From positions 372,001 to 436,000 of the forward strand of contig JACYLQ010000022.1 of assembly GCA_015272395.1 (NCBI GenBank): DNA of 64,000 nt, read 5' to 3'. The stretch's first letter is position 1, and the number at the start of each line of letters is the position of its first letter. Made by a program: the position numbers and the translations under genes. Under the pieces are notes generated by a model, which saw only the letters and a program-made list of their open reading frames with translations, was not told the origin of the DNA and searched no databases. Positions 38,554-48,200 of the stretch are shown piece by piece. Origin of the DNA: Calothrix sp. C42_A2020_038 (GTDB lineage Bacteria > Cyanobacteriota > Cyanobacteriia > Cyanobacteriales > Nostocaceae).

Positions 38554-38926
38554 GACTGCGTCCTTTCACCGATTTCTAGTTGTAACTATTGGCTTAACCT
38601 AAACAGATAAATGAAATTTTTATTCCGTACTATTACTAGTATGAAAAAAAAATATTATCTTTAGATTAACCGTAAACTTACTTAGGCAGTTATTATTAAT
38701 GTACACCTATCTTAATTAATATCTACGGCTATTAGCTCATCTTTACAGTCATTTCATCAAATAGCGTGGTTAGTGTGAACTAGCTATGTTGATAGGTTAA
38801 TCTTGAGTGAATACTATCCTGATAGTTGATATCAGTCGGACAACAAATGTCATTGTTATTACATTTGCCTTGATGTCAGCTTTTAAAGGCTTCTTATTTA
38901 TGTGCAAAGTTTAATTAGTTTTACTT
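38554..38926. other. 373-base divergent intergenic region between pilT and the DUF58 gene
   Basis: AT-rich; should contain both promoters. No palindrome, repeat or additional gene stood out. Confidence 0.6.
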
Positions 38927-40102
38927 ATGAAATACGTGATTAATTATTTTGAAAATCGTGCTTCTGCTCCAGCTTATAGTGGTTGGGTACTGAGTGGAAT
39001 CACGATTTGTTTTTTTGGAGCTGCAATTAACACAATGGCTGGTTGGTTATATGTAATTAGTGGTGTAAGTTGTGCGCTGTTGTTTGTGGCTGCTGTATTA
39101 CCAGCTAAATCAATGAAGAAGTTAGATATTAAGCGTTGCCCAATCCAACCAGTAACAGCAGGTGACAATTTAACGGTGGAGTTTGAAATCATAAATGCAT
39201 CTAAAAACAGTGTGACTTTGCTAAATGTTTTGGACATATTACCCTTAACACTCAAACAACAATCACAGCAGCACAACCAATATTTCAATCAACATGTCAT
39301 TAATACAATAGCTGCCTTTGGTACTCATCAATGGGAGTATCAGCACCCTACCCAACGCCGGGGTGTATATCGCTGGCATACAGTTGAATTTAGAAGTGGG
39401 GCGCCATTTGGGCTATTTTGGAGCCGACGCGCGCGCTCAAGTCCAGCTACAGCAGTTGTCTACCCACAGGTTTTACCACTTACAAGCTGTCCGTTAATCG
39501 ATGATATTGGTTTAGATGCAAGTCGTAGAGGCAACCCGCAAGGTAATCCTTATACAGCAGCAACAGAAGGACTAGTACGTTCTTTGCGGCCGTACCATAT
39601 TGGAGACCCAATTCGTTTGGTTCATTGGCGTACCAGTGCCCGTTATGGCGAACTGAGAGTTCGCGAGTTAGAAATAATTACTGGCGGACAAGATATCATA
39701 ATTGCTTTAGATACTGGGCACAATTGGGATGAACAAAACTTTGAGCAAGCAGTAATTGCTGCTGCATCGTTGTACTTTTACGCACAGCACCAAAAAATGA
39801 ACGTACAACTTTGGACTGCCGATACTGGTTTAATAAAAGGTGAGCGTCCAGTTCTTGAAACTTTAGCAGCAACTATACCACTAGCAGACCAAACAACATC
39901 CGAAATACCAAATTCACCAATAATTTGGTTGACACAAAACCCAGTAACACTGTCTTCAATTACTAACGGTAGTCGTTGGTTATTATGGCAAGCGACATCC
40001 TCCAGCGAGTTTATAAATCAAAACATGCCAGGTATTATTTTGAATCAGGATGAAGATTTACAACTTCAATTGCAAAAAGCAGTTAGTTGCGTCGGCGCCT
40101 GA
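38927..40102 (+). CDS. DUF58 domain-containing membrane protein
   Basis: 391 aa. Two hydrophobic helices near the N-terminus (about residues 20-60), then an immunoglobulin-like segment, and the DUF58 signature around residue 220: RSLRPYHIGDPIRLVHWRTSARYGELRVRE (shown in two parts: RSLRPYHIGDPIRLVHWRTS and ARYGELRVRE). A VWA-like fold follows with IIALDTGHNWDE, where the MIDAS motif is not canonical. DUF58 proteins usually pair with a MoxR AAA ATPase and transglutaminase-like proteins; none is next to it here. Function unknown; stress or envelope assembly is suggested for relatives. Confidence 0.88.
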   Translation: MKYVINYFENRASAPAYSGWVLSGITICFFGAAINTMAGWLYVISGVSCALLFVAAVLPAKSMKKLDIKRCPIQPVTAGDNLTVEFEIINASKNSVTLLNVLDILPLTLKQQSQQHNQYFNQHVINTIAAFGTHQWEYQHPTQRRGVYRWHTVEFRSGAPFGLFWSRRARSSPATAVVYPQVLPLTSCPLIDDIGLDASRRGNPQGNPYTAATEGLVRSLRPYHIGDPIRLVHWRTSARYGELRVRELEIITGGQDIIIALDTGHNWDEQNFEQAVIAAASLYFYAQHQKMNVQLWTADTGLIKGERPVLETLAATIPLADQTTSEIPNSPIIWLTQNPVTLSSITNGSRWLLWQATSSSEFINQNMPGIILNQDEDLQLQLQKAVSCVGA

Positions 40103-40386
40103 ACCCAGTCTTATGTGAAGACCCTATAAACACCTCCCCAACCTTAGCTCCTAAATTTTATTCTATCTATTCAAAATTTCAATGCAGGCAAATTAATAAT
40201 GCAACATAACTCATAGATTGGTCAAATCCAATAAATTAACCTGGTGCGACAACATTTTACTGGGTATTGGAATCAAGTAAGTATCGAGAAAGGGGAGTAT
40301 CACCCAAGAAAAGAAGTTGTTGGCTGCGGTACAATGCTGCATATATGTTCAAATCAAATCAAACTAAATTCTGAAAAACTACTACT

Positions 40387-40761
40387 ATGATTGCATCAGA
40401 CGCATCAGAGATTAACTCAAAATCCAGTGATAAAAATCTGGAGGCAATGCGGCATTTTTCAGAGCAGTATGCAAAGCGCACAGGTACTTACTTCTGTTCT
40501 GAACCTTCGGTAACTGCTGTTGTCATTGAAGGACTCGCTAAACATAAAGACGAACTAGGGGCGCCTTTGTGTCCTTGTCGTCATTACGAAGATAAACAAG
40601 CCGAAGTCGCAGCAACTTTTTGGAATTGCCCATGTGTACCGATGCGCGAACGTAAAGAATGTCACTGCATGTTATTTCTCACTCCAGATAATGAGTTCGC
40701 TGGTGATAAGCAAGAAATTTCCCTCGAAATCATCAAAGAAGTGCGGGATAGCATGGTGTGA
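40387..40761 (+). CDS. ftrC: ferredoxin:thioredoxin reductase catalytic subunit
   Basis: Passes electrons from photosynthetic ferredoxin to thioredoxin via a 4Fe-4S cluster and an adjacent disulfide. The 124-aa protein has the complete set of cysteines: CPC in GAPLCPCRHY, CPC in FWNCPCVPM and CHC in KECHCMLF. Conserved RTGTYFCSEPSVTAVVIEGL lies N-terminal. This plant-type enzyme confirms an oxygenic phototroph. Its last four bases overlap the DUF309 gene (GTGA), which indicates translational coupling. The regulatory subunit gene is not in the window. Confidence 0.96.
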   Translation: MIASDASEINSKSSDKNLEAMRHFSEQYAKRTGTYFCSEPSVTAVVIEGLAKHKDELGAPLCPCRHYEDKQAEVAATFWNCPCVPMRERKECHCMLFLTPDNEFAGDKQEISLEIIKEVRDSMV

Positions 40762-41150
40762 ACGAACAACTGCCAGACGCATTTTGGCAAGGTGTAGAAC
40801 AGTTCAATACTGGGCAGTTCTACGCCTGTCATGATACATTAGAGGCCTTATGGATAGAAGCATTAGAGCCTGAGAAAACTTTTTATCAAGGTATACTACA
40901 AGTTGCTGTTGCTTTGTATCATTTGAGTAACGGCAATTTGCGAGGAGCAACGATTTTAATCGGAGAAGGTACTAACCGCTTGCGACGTTACCCATCTGTT
41001 TTTGGTGGTATTGATATAGATCAATTTTTAGACCAAAGTGTTGCTCTCTTAAAAGTGCTGCAACATACTGAACCATCTATGATTGTTGATCTCAAATTAG
41101 GTGAAGATCAAAGATTTCCCCTGCCCAAAATAGTCATGAGTGTTGAGTAA
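40758..41150 (+). CDS. DUF309 domain-containing protein
   Basis: 130 aa starting at the GTG that overlaps the ftrC stop. DUF309 hallmarks are visible: FWQGVEQFNTGQFYACHDTLEALWIEA (motif core CHDTLEALW), then FYQGILQVAVALYHLSNGN and GATILIGEGTNRLRRY. It is a small all-helical protein of unknown function. Coupling to ftrC hints at a link to the thioredoxin system, but the family also occurs without it. Confidence 0.88.
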   Translation: MNEQLPDAFWQGVEQFNTGQFYACHDTLEALWIEALEPEKTFYQGILQVAVALYHLSNGNLRGATILIGEGTNRLRRYPSVFGGIDIDQFLDQSVALLKVLQHTEPSMIVDLKLGEDQRFPLPKIVMSVE

Positions 41151-41368
41151 GTGCTGATCAGAATTTAACTTCTAATATATGACTCCGGTTTGATTTCTGA
41201 ACAAGTTTTTAGACTTTAGCCTTGCATTGTAAGCATTTAAGTCTTAGTATCTTTCAAAATTCAAATAGGATTCCCATATCATGTCCAGTTAAATACTTAT
41301 GATCAGAACCTAACATCATTGTTGGGTTACGCTAGGCTTTACCCAACCTACAAAATAATCTTTATTAC

Positions 41369-41410
41369 TAACTCCTAATTCCTAATTCCTAACTCTTAAC
41401 TCTTAACTCT
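41369..41410. repeat. STRR array of six heptamers
   Basis: Six exact-period heptamers: TAACTCC, TAATTCC, TAATTCC, TAACTCT, TAACTCT, TAACTCT. Such short tandemly repeated repetitive sequences are characteristic of heterocystous cyanobacteria. The gradient of variants fits growth by replication slippage. Confidence 0.9.
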
Positions 41411-41414
41411 GTAC

Positions 41415-41433
41415 AGACGCAATTATTGCGTCT
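41415..41433. repeat. dispersed palindrome AGACGCAA-TTA-TTGCGTCT
   Basis: Eight-base perfect arms around TTA, immediately after the STRR array. It belongs to the same family as the palindrome at 2511-2532 (core AGACGC...GCGTCT). Confidence 0.75.
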
Positions 41434-41515
41434 CTACTCCTAACTGATCACTCATAGTTTTATTTTGCGTTATGTTAAGAGTGAAAAATCACACTCTGAT
41501 TAAAATAAAAAACAT

Positions 41516-41695
41516 ATGGACGTACAAACCCTGAAAGAACGTATTGCTGCTGTTGAGAGCAAACGCAATTATCTACTACAACTTCTTGAACAACCAAACC
41601 TAGGAAATTTAAGAATAGATGTAAATCAAGCTTTGGAAGAATTAGATGATTTAATCGATGAATATAGACGCACCTTTCCACAAACTGGATTGTAA
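41516..41695 (+). CDS. small acidic helical protein, 59 aa, unknown function
   Basis: Translation from the ATG at 41516: MDVQTLKERIAAVESKRNYL, LQLLEQPNLGNLRIDVNQAL, EELDDLIDEYRRTFPQTGL. It is almost entirely helical with heptad-like leucines and ends in a conserved-looking tail. No family is recognised. A strong bidirectional terminator follows at 41785, and an AT-rich promoter-like region precedes it. Codon use matches neighbouring genes. I regard it as real. Confidence 0.6.
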   Translation: MDVQTLKERIAAVESKRNYLLQLLEQPNLGNLRIDVNQALEELDDLIDEYRRTFPQTGL

Positions 41696-41784
41696 GCATA
41701 ACTTATCTTACTTTTGCCGAATTACATAACTTATAAGCAATTGTAGGTAATTGAGATGCGTGCGTGTTGCCCCTGATGTTCTAA

Positions 41785-41830
41785 AATAACGTCGGTGTTT
41801 GTATAAATTTAAATAAACACCGACGTTATT
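41785..41830. terminator. strong bidirectional terminator
   Basis: Perfect 16-bp stem (AATAACGTCGGTGTTT / AAACACCGACGTTATT) with a 14-base loop, between the convergent 59-aa gene and the response-regulator gene. Confidence 0.92.
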
Positions 41831-41908
41831 GTAAGAGTATTGTATTTTTTAACACTCTTGGTAAATAGATAAGGTTACTTCGCTGATGTGGTCGCATTTT
41901 GTTTAAAG

Positions 41909-42316
41909 TCAAGCTAGTTGGTGGTTTGCACTTCCTAATTCACGAACTAAGGCAATTAACTCTGTCGTTGGCACATCTTTTTTACAAAAGACATCCCAAC
42001 TACCTATATCACTAACACCTTTGTTCTTCGCATCTTCAACTGAAGAATAAGCGATTATTTGAGTATCGGGCGCAATTTCCTTGATTTTGCCAGATGCAGT
42101 CCAACCATCCATAACTGGCATTTGCAAGTCTAGAACTATTACATCCGGCTTATGATCTTTGACCATATCAACGGCTTCTTGACCATTAGTTGCTAAACCG
42201 ACAACTTGCATATTTTTCTGGCAAGAAAGAACCATTTGCAGCGTCATACGGGTTAGCTCGTGGTCATCAACTACCAACACGCGTAGGGTAGAAGGCTCAC
42301 AGGACAACATTAACAT
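41909..42316 (-). CDS. single-domain response regulator (receiver only)
   Basis: About 135 aa forming one CheY-like domain: acidic pair in LRVLVVDDHE, phospho-acceptor Asp in VIVLDLQMPVMDG, Thr/Ser switch in IIAYSS and Lys in DVFCKKD. No output domain follows, so it acts by protein contact. The ORF extends further upstream, but the receiver begins right after ATG 42316 or 42310; neither has a clear Shine-Dalgarno. It lies 229 bases downstream of ppk on the same strand. Its partner kinase is not adjacent. The two large kinases in this window lack receivers, so they are possible partners. Confidence 0.9.
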   Translation of the reverse strand: MLMLSCEPSTLRVLVVDDHELTRMTLQMVLSCQKNMQVVGLATNGQEAVDMVKDHKPDVIVLDLQMPVMDGWTASGKIKEIAPDTQIIAYSSVEDAKNKGVSDIGSWDVFCKKDVPTTELIALVRELGSANHQLA

Positions 42317-42544
42317 CCAATTACAATGAACGAGTAATAAATAATAACCCTTATAGTCTAAGAGAACATTGAGCGAAATCAACTCTATCTAATGGTTGAA
42401 TAAGTGGCTACGGCTGAATAACACCATAGATAGTTTAGTTAATAATTATAAAAAGAATTATTAAATTTTAACTATTTCTCATCATTGCTCAAAAGTATTA
42501 AGAATAAATATCAAAACAACTTGAGGATACATATCCTAAAATCT

Positions 42545-44752
42545 TTATGTTCGACTAGCACTTATTGGTTCAATATTTGAGTAATGGACACCAGCAGAAC
42601 CTAGAGCCATTGCCATTAATGCTGTTTGTGAATTTGAATCTGGACAATCATCACCTGGGCGCCGCTGGATGTATGTGCCATCAGGTTGTAATTCCCAAGC
42701 TAAACGATTATCTGCGAGCATGATTCCTAATATCTCTTGCAAATCTTTTGCAATTTCTGCATCTTGAACAGGAGTAATTGCTTCAACCCGACGGTCTAAA
42801 TTACGTGGCATCCAATCAGCACTGCCAATAAATATTTCTTCCTGTCCGTTGTTGTAGAAATAATAAATGCGAGAATGTTCTAAAAATCTACCAATAATAC
42901 TAATAACGCGAATGTTCTCGCTAATATCTTTCAGTCCTGGACGTAAACAACAAACTCCACGAATAATCAAATCAATTTGCACTCCCGCGCGGGATGCTTC
43001 GTACAAAGTAGTAATGATTTCTGGGTCAACGAGTGAGTTCATTTTAGCGACTATACGCCCGGATAAGCCATTTTGAGCATTTTCGATTTCACGGCGAATT
43101 AGACTTATAAATCGGTCGCGCATATTCACAGGGGCAACAAGTAGCTGTCTATAGGACTTTTGTCGCGAGTAACCAGTTAAATAGTTATATAAATCCGTTA
43201 AATCGGCGCCCAAATCATCTCGACAGCTAAATAATCCCAAGTCGGTATAGAGCCGTGCAGTTTTAGGATTGTAGTTTCCTGTACCAATATGTACATACCG
43301 ACGAATACGATCTTTTTCACGCCGCACAACTAGTACAGTTTTACAATGGGTTTTCAAACCAACCAAACCGTAGACTACATGTACCCCGACACTCTCTAGG
43401 CGCCTTGCCCAATAAATATTATTTTCCTCATCGAAGCGGGCTTTCAGTTCAACTAGTACCGAAACCTGTTTACCGTTTTCTGCTGCCGCAATCAAAGCAT
43501 TGACAATTGGCGAATCACCAGAAGTTCGGTAGAGGGTCATCTTAATTGCTAGCACATCCGGGTCTTGTGCGGCACTAGTGATAAATTTAACAACAGATGC
43601 AGAGAATGATTGATAAGGATGATGAACAAACAAATCACGCTCACGAATTACGGTAAAGATATCTTTACCTTCCTCAATATCAGTAATTTGTGAGTTCATA
43701 TTTGGCTCACGAATACGCTGCAATCTTGGATGTACTACTGATTGCCAGGGACGGTCTTTATGTTCAGGAAGTGGAAGTGACATAAAATACATTAAATCCC
43801 GTAATCCCAACAAACCTTCGACTTCGTAAGCATCACTGTTGTCTAATTCTAAATCCTGTAAAAGTCTAGAACGAATAGACTCTGGTGTGTGGGAATGTAT
43901 CTCTAACCTAACGGGATTTCCACCAACACGTCGTTTTCGTAATTCTTGTTCGATAGCAAGTAACAGGTCATCTGCTTCATCTTCTTCAACTTCTAAATCA
44001 GCATCACGGGTAATGCGGAAAGTGTGGTATTCCTGGATATTCATTCCTGGAAATAACGATTCAAGGTTATGAGCAATAACTTGTTCTAACGGTACACCAG
44101 TCCAATTTGCAGGTTTGCCGTTGTGAGTCATGCCTAATTCTGAAGGCAAAGCTAAAAAACGCGGTAATACTTTAGGAACCTTAACGCGGGCGAAAAGTTC
44201 TTCATCCGTTTCGGGGTTTTTGACTACAACCGCCAAATTTAAACTGAGATTAGATATATAAGGAAATGGGTGACCAGGGTCAACTGCCAACGGTGTAATT
44301 ACAGGAAATACCTGCTCATCAAAGTAATTATCAAGATAATTCCGTTGTTTATCGTTTAATTCAATATAATCAACTATATAAATACCATTCTGTGCCAGTT
44401 GTGGACGCAACACTTTCTCAAAATGTTGATGCTGCTGAATAACTAAAGGACGCAGTGAAAAGCTAATATCATCTAGTTGCTGCTGCGCGGTTCGCCCATC
44501 AAATGTCAGCTGGGTTACTCTTGCTTCCACCTGCTGTTGGAGAACAGCAACTCGCACCATGAAAAACTCATCTAGGTTAGAAGAGAATATTGCCATGAAT
44601 TTGAGGCGTTCTAACAACGGAGTACGTGGATCAAGTGCTTCATGCAACACACGGTTATTGAACTCCAACCAACTTAACTCGCGGTTGATGAAATGTTGTG
44701 GGTCTTTAAGATTGATCGGATTACCGCTTTTCTTTGGTTTTGCCATATGCAC
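42545..44752 (-). CDS. ppk1: polyphosphate kinase 1
   Basis: Reversibly polymerises the ATP gamma-phosphate into polyphosphate. The 735-aa protein has the PPK1 N-terminus FINRELSWLEFNNRVLHEA, the head-domain FSSNLDEFFMVRV, the VDPGHPFPYISNLSLNLA motif, and the C-terminal phospholipase-D-like halves with the catalytic histidine in THCKTVLVVRRE, HIGTGNYNPKTARLYTDLG and IGSADWMPRNLDRRVE. It starts with ATG 44752 (or the ATG two codons later). It is a membrane-associated enzyme for phosphate storage. A receiver-only regulator follows it. Confidence 0.96.
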   Translation of the reverse strand: MHMAKPKKSGNPINLKDPQHFINRELSWLEFNNRVLHEALDPRTPLLERLKFMAIFSSNLDEFFMVRVAVLQQQVEARVTQLTFDGRTAQQQLDDISFSLRPLVIQQHQHFEKVLRPQLAQNGIYIVDYIELNDKQRNYLDNYFDEQVFPVITPLAVDPGHPFPYISNLSLNLAVVVKNPETDEELFARVKVPKVLPRFLALPSELGMTHNGKPANWTGVPLEQVIAHNLESLFPGMNIQEYHTFRITRDADLEVEEDEADDLLLAIEQELRKRRVGGNPVRLEIHSHTPESIRSRLLQDLELDNSDAYEVEGLLGLRDLMYFMSLPLPEHKDRPWQSVVHPRLQRIREPNMNSQITDIEEGKDIFTVIRERDLFVHHPYQSFSASVVKFITSAAQDPDVLAIKMTLYRTSGDSPIVNALIAAAENGKQVSVLVELKARFDEENNIYWARRLESVGVHVVYGLVGLKTHCKTVLVVRREKDRIRRYVHIGTGNYNPKTARLYTDLGLFSCRDDLGADLTDLYNYLTGYSRQKSYRQLLVAPVNMRDRFISLIRREIENAQNGLSGRIVAKMNSLVDPEIITTLYEASRAGVQIDLIIRGVCCLRPGLKDISENIRVISIIGRFLEHSRIYYFYNNGQEEIFIGSADWMPRNLDRRVEAITPVQDAEIAKDLQEILGIMLADNRLAWELQPDGTYIQRRPGDDCPDSNSQTALMAMALGSAGVHYSNIEPISASRT

Positions 44753-45216
44753 TCACAGCCGCACTTTCTAGCAGGGGTTTAGTTATTCAATCAGTTTATC
44801 TGTAAGAATACTCAAATTGATAAACAGTACCAAATATCTACACACTTAAATATCAGTACTTTAAAAATATAGTACAAAAGTGCTTCCTTGAAGCGAAATT
44901 ATTTTCTGTGACAGATAAACATAGAGTTATTCTATATTAGAAGCAATCGAAAGCGTAAATCTCTGACGGTAGAAGACAAAAGTTAATATTTTGTGAGATT
45001 ATTTTAGAATTGCTATAGGGTGCCTAACACCCAGATAAAACTCAAGTAAAACTAATAGTGGTTTGTGTCAAAAGTTTTAGGTAGTTGTGGAACAAGCTTT
45101 CCTGCCTATTCTAATGTTCAGGTAGGAATGCCTGAACCACAAGACATTATTCATACCACCAAAATTAATCAGATGAACCATTTATCAATAAAAGGTGTTT
45201 GGCACCGTATGTCGTG
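44753..45216. other. 464-base region between ppk1 and the usher gene
   Basis: Should contain the ppk1 promoter and the 3' end of the fibre operon. It holds a large imperfect palindrome at 45084-45142; nothing else was recognised. Confidence 0.6.
45084..45142. repeat. large imperfect palindrome of the TTGTGG...CAGGCAT family
   Basis: TTGTGGAACAAGCTTTCCTG... pairs imperfectly with ...AGGAATGCCTGAACCACAA. The outer 6 bp (TTGTGG / CCACAA) are perfect. Related single-unit copies occur at 50706-50722 and 58561-58586, each with GCAGGCAT or ACAGGCAT. It could terminate the usher transcript. Confidence 0.65.
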
Positions 45217-48200
45217 CTAAGACCTCTTCTTAGCTGCCGCAGAAATTGGCAACTGTAGGTTTTGATTGTAAACAAATTCATCCCGAATCTCAACTTGGCG
45301 CTTAGGCAACGAGTCATTCCGGTTAAGTTCATCTTGGAGTGATACACGTAATGTATATTTTCCTACAGGAACACCATCAAGTCGATACAAACCAAATCGG
45401 TCAGTGACAGCAGATATTACCCTTGCACCTTGAAGGTTGGTAAGCTCAACTCGCACTTGTGATATTGGCTGACCTGCCACATCAGTAACTTTTCCAGCTA
45501 AACCATATTCGACTCTGACAGGGAAATCAAGACGAGTGACAGCCGAGTTGGCTACCTGAGCAATTAAACTTGTTTTGGGTACCGAAAGCTCTACAGGTAA
45601 TTCGTCAGGTTCCAGTTCAACAATATAAGTACCTTCTGGTAAATTGCCCACCATGAAATTACCTTGAGAATCTGTTCTTGCAGTACCCATGAGTTGGTTA
45701 CGGTTATTGTAGACTCGGATATTAGACCCGCTTAAATCAAAGTTTTTAGCCGCGCGTCCAACAGTTAGTTGTCCGGAAATGGCGCCACGTTCTTTGCTAA
45801 CACCACCACTCCAAGCAGGAGCAACTCTACCACCACCAAAAGATAAATCTGATATTAATGAAATCGACAAACGGTCATCACCAAAACCACCCAAATAACT
45901 TAGACTTCTCGAAGGAATACCCTGATATTCAATCCTTCCTAATAAACCAGGCAGTACTTGCATACTGGCACCAGCAACAGGGCCAACTTGTCCATCTGCG
46001 GTTACTCCCAGTCCAACATTCCAGCTAAATGCTCTAAAATCATTAGGACTATAACCAAAACGGGCAGTGTAGCGAGCGGCATCATTGCCACCGAATTCAC
46101 CACCTAAAGACATCTGATAATTATTATTGAATTTGTAACTGAAATCAGATATGTAAGTATCGCCATAAGTATTAAAAGATAATCTAGTTGCCCAATTTGG
46201 CTGATAAAAGGCATTAAATAAATATCTTCCTTCAAAATCTGGTCTACCACTTAGGAATAGTGAAGAAAAAGGACGTGCAGAAAAAGTTGGTAGGATGTAA
46301 TTAGCAGATTCAGTTTCCGACTGACGATTACGGGCGATGAATCCTAAATCTAATCGATTACCAAAGTTATATTTAACCTCTAAACTGTGATTAAAATATT
46401 CTCTAGAGTTTTTAAAGTTGGAAAAGTATCGCTGAGGCAGTGATTGGGAATTCGCATTAATTTGCAAACGGTCTAACTGTATATCTAGGTCGGCACTGTA
46501 GCCAAGCTTATCGTTAGAACTACCGACACTAGCTGAAAGAATGGCTGGGTTTGCTAGGCGCCATACCAAACCAGCTTGAGCTTGGAAGGTATTGGGTAAA
46601 GCTTGAATTCCACCTTCAAAGGTCAAATTATTGGTAAGACCTTGCCGTATTTGATAAAAACCAGCAAGTTGCCCTTCATTTTCGAGTTTAAATCTCGAAT
46701 CTCCCAATAAAGATGTTTGAGCTAAGTTACCAGTAAATCCTAAACCCGCTAACTGAACGTTACCTCCTGCTGGCAGTAATAAATCGGAAGCATTAATTCT
46801 AACGGTACGAATTTCTCTAGGGGCACGTAAGTTGTTACGGTCAAAAATTAATATCTCAACATCACTGCTTTGACCTACAGGCAAATTAACATCTAAAAAT
46901 TCATACTGCCCATTAAACCCGACTTGTTGTTGTGCAACTATCGAGCTACCGACCCTTAACTGTACTAAGCTCGCAGCAGGCGCCGTGCCACGAAATGTTT
47001 GTACAGGTCGAGAACGTTTTGGCAGCAACTCATTCGCGCTATAAGTTGTATTAAAACTATCTGCGGGTAAGTTAGTATAACCAAATTGCAAACCAGTCAA
47101 GCTCAGACCATCCAAAAGCGGATTTAGACCCAAAAACTGTCTACCAATTTGATAGCGGAATTGACCATCACGCTTATAGTAAAAATACTCGCTCAGATTT
47201 GGTGTATTTTCAAAATCATTTTCTAAACGCGCGCGCCAAGAACCACCTGCTAACCTTCCCCCTAGCAAGGTAGAACTGCGAATATCAGTCCGACTAGAGG
47301 AGGTAATGATATTCAAATCTTGCTGTAAAGTCGAAAAAGCTGTATTTGGAGGAAGTGCATCAGGTTTGAGTTGTGCTGCAGAGCGAGATTGTCCACCACC
47401 TCGCCAAGGTAATTCTACAAGTAAATTAATATCAGCGGTATTTAATTCAACATCGACTTTCAACTTTTGTTGTAAAGCCAACTTGGTAATATAAATAACT
47501 CCATTAATTTGTCTCAAATCATCTGACTGTAGATTAACAGTACCTAATGGAGTTTTTGCACTTAAAGCTCGGTTATTTTCTTCAATTGTAAAACCAGTAA
47601 CTTGTGCAAAGCTTTCTAGTGGAATAAATAAAGTGTTATCTTGGATAAGAACATCTATAGTTCCAGCTTCCCTACCATTTATCAGTACACCTACCAAAAA
47701 AGGAGTATCTGGTATTTGTGCTAACTCTAAAGCTGGTTTAGGAATAATATTAGAAGAAGAAGAAGAAGAAGAAGGATTATTTTGACTTGCAGAATTTTTG
47801 AGTGCAGTAACTAAATTTTCTTTTTTATCTAGTTGTTGATTCGTAAGAGTACTTTGATTATTACTTGCAACTTTAGAAAAATTTGAATTTGGTGGAGTAA
47901 GTTCTATTTTTCCTGCTTGATTTTCTGTTCTAATAGTGTTGTTTAGTGACGCATATAAAGAAGCACTAATAAGTTCTTGAACTAGTGCTAATATCTTTTG
48001 CGTACTATTATGTCCAGATGAATTACTGGCTACTTGTGTGTTGGTATTATCCTGATTGTGATCAGATACTGAATTATTAGTAGTAGCTATTTTTTGAGGT
48101 TCTTGGTTCTCAACTGTGTTAGTTTCTGCACTCTTTTGAATGCTATTTTCAATGTTACTATTGATAGAAGCGTACAAAGATACGCTGATCAACTCTTGAA

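Larger units (their letters stand above)
41151..41515. other. 365-base intergenic region rich in repeats
   Basis: Contains the heptamer array at 41369-41410 and a palindrome at 41415-41433; the rest shows no gene. The last ~80 bases probably hold the promoter of the 59-aa gene. Confidence 0.65.
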
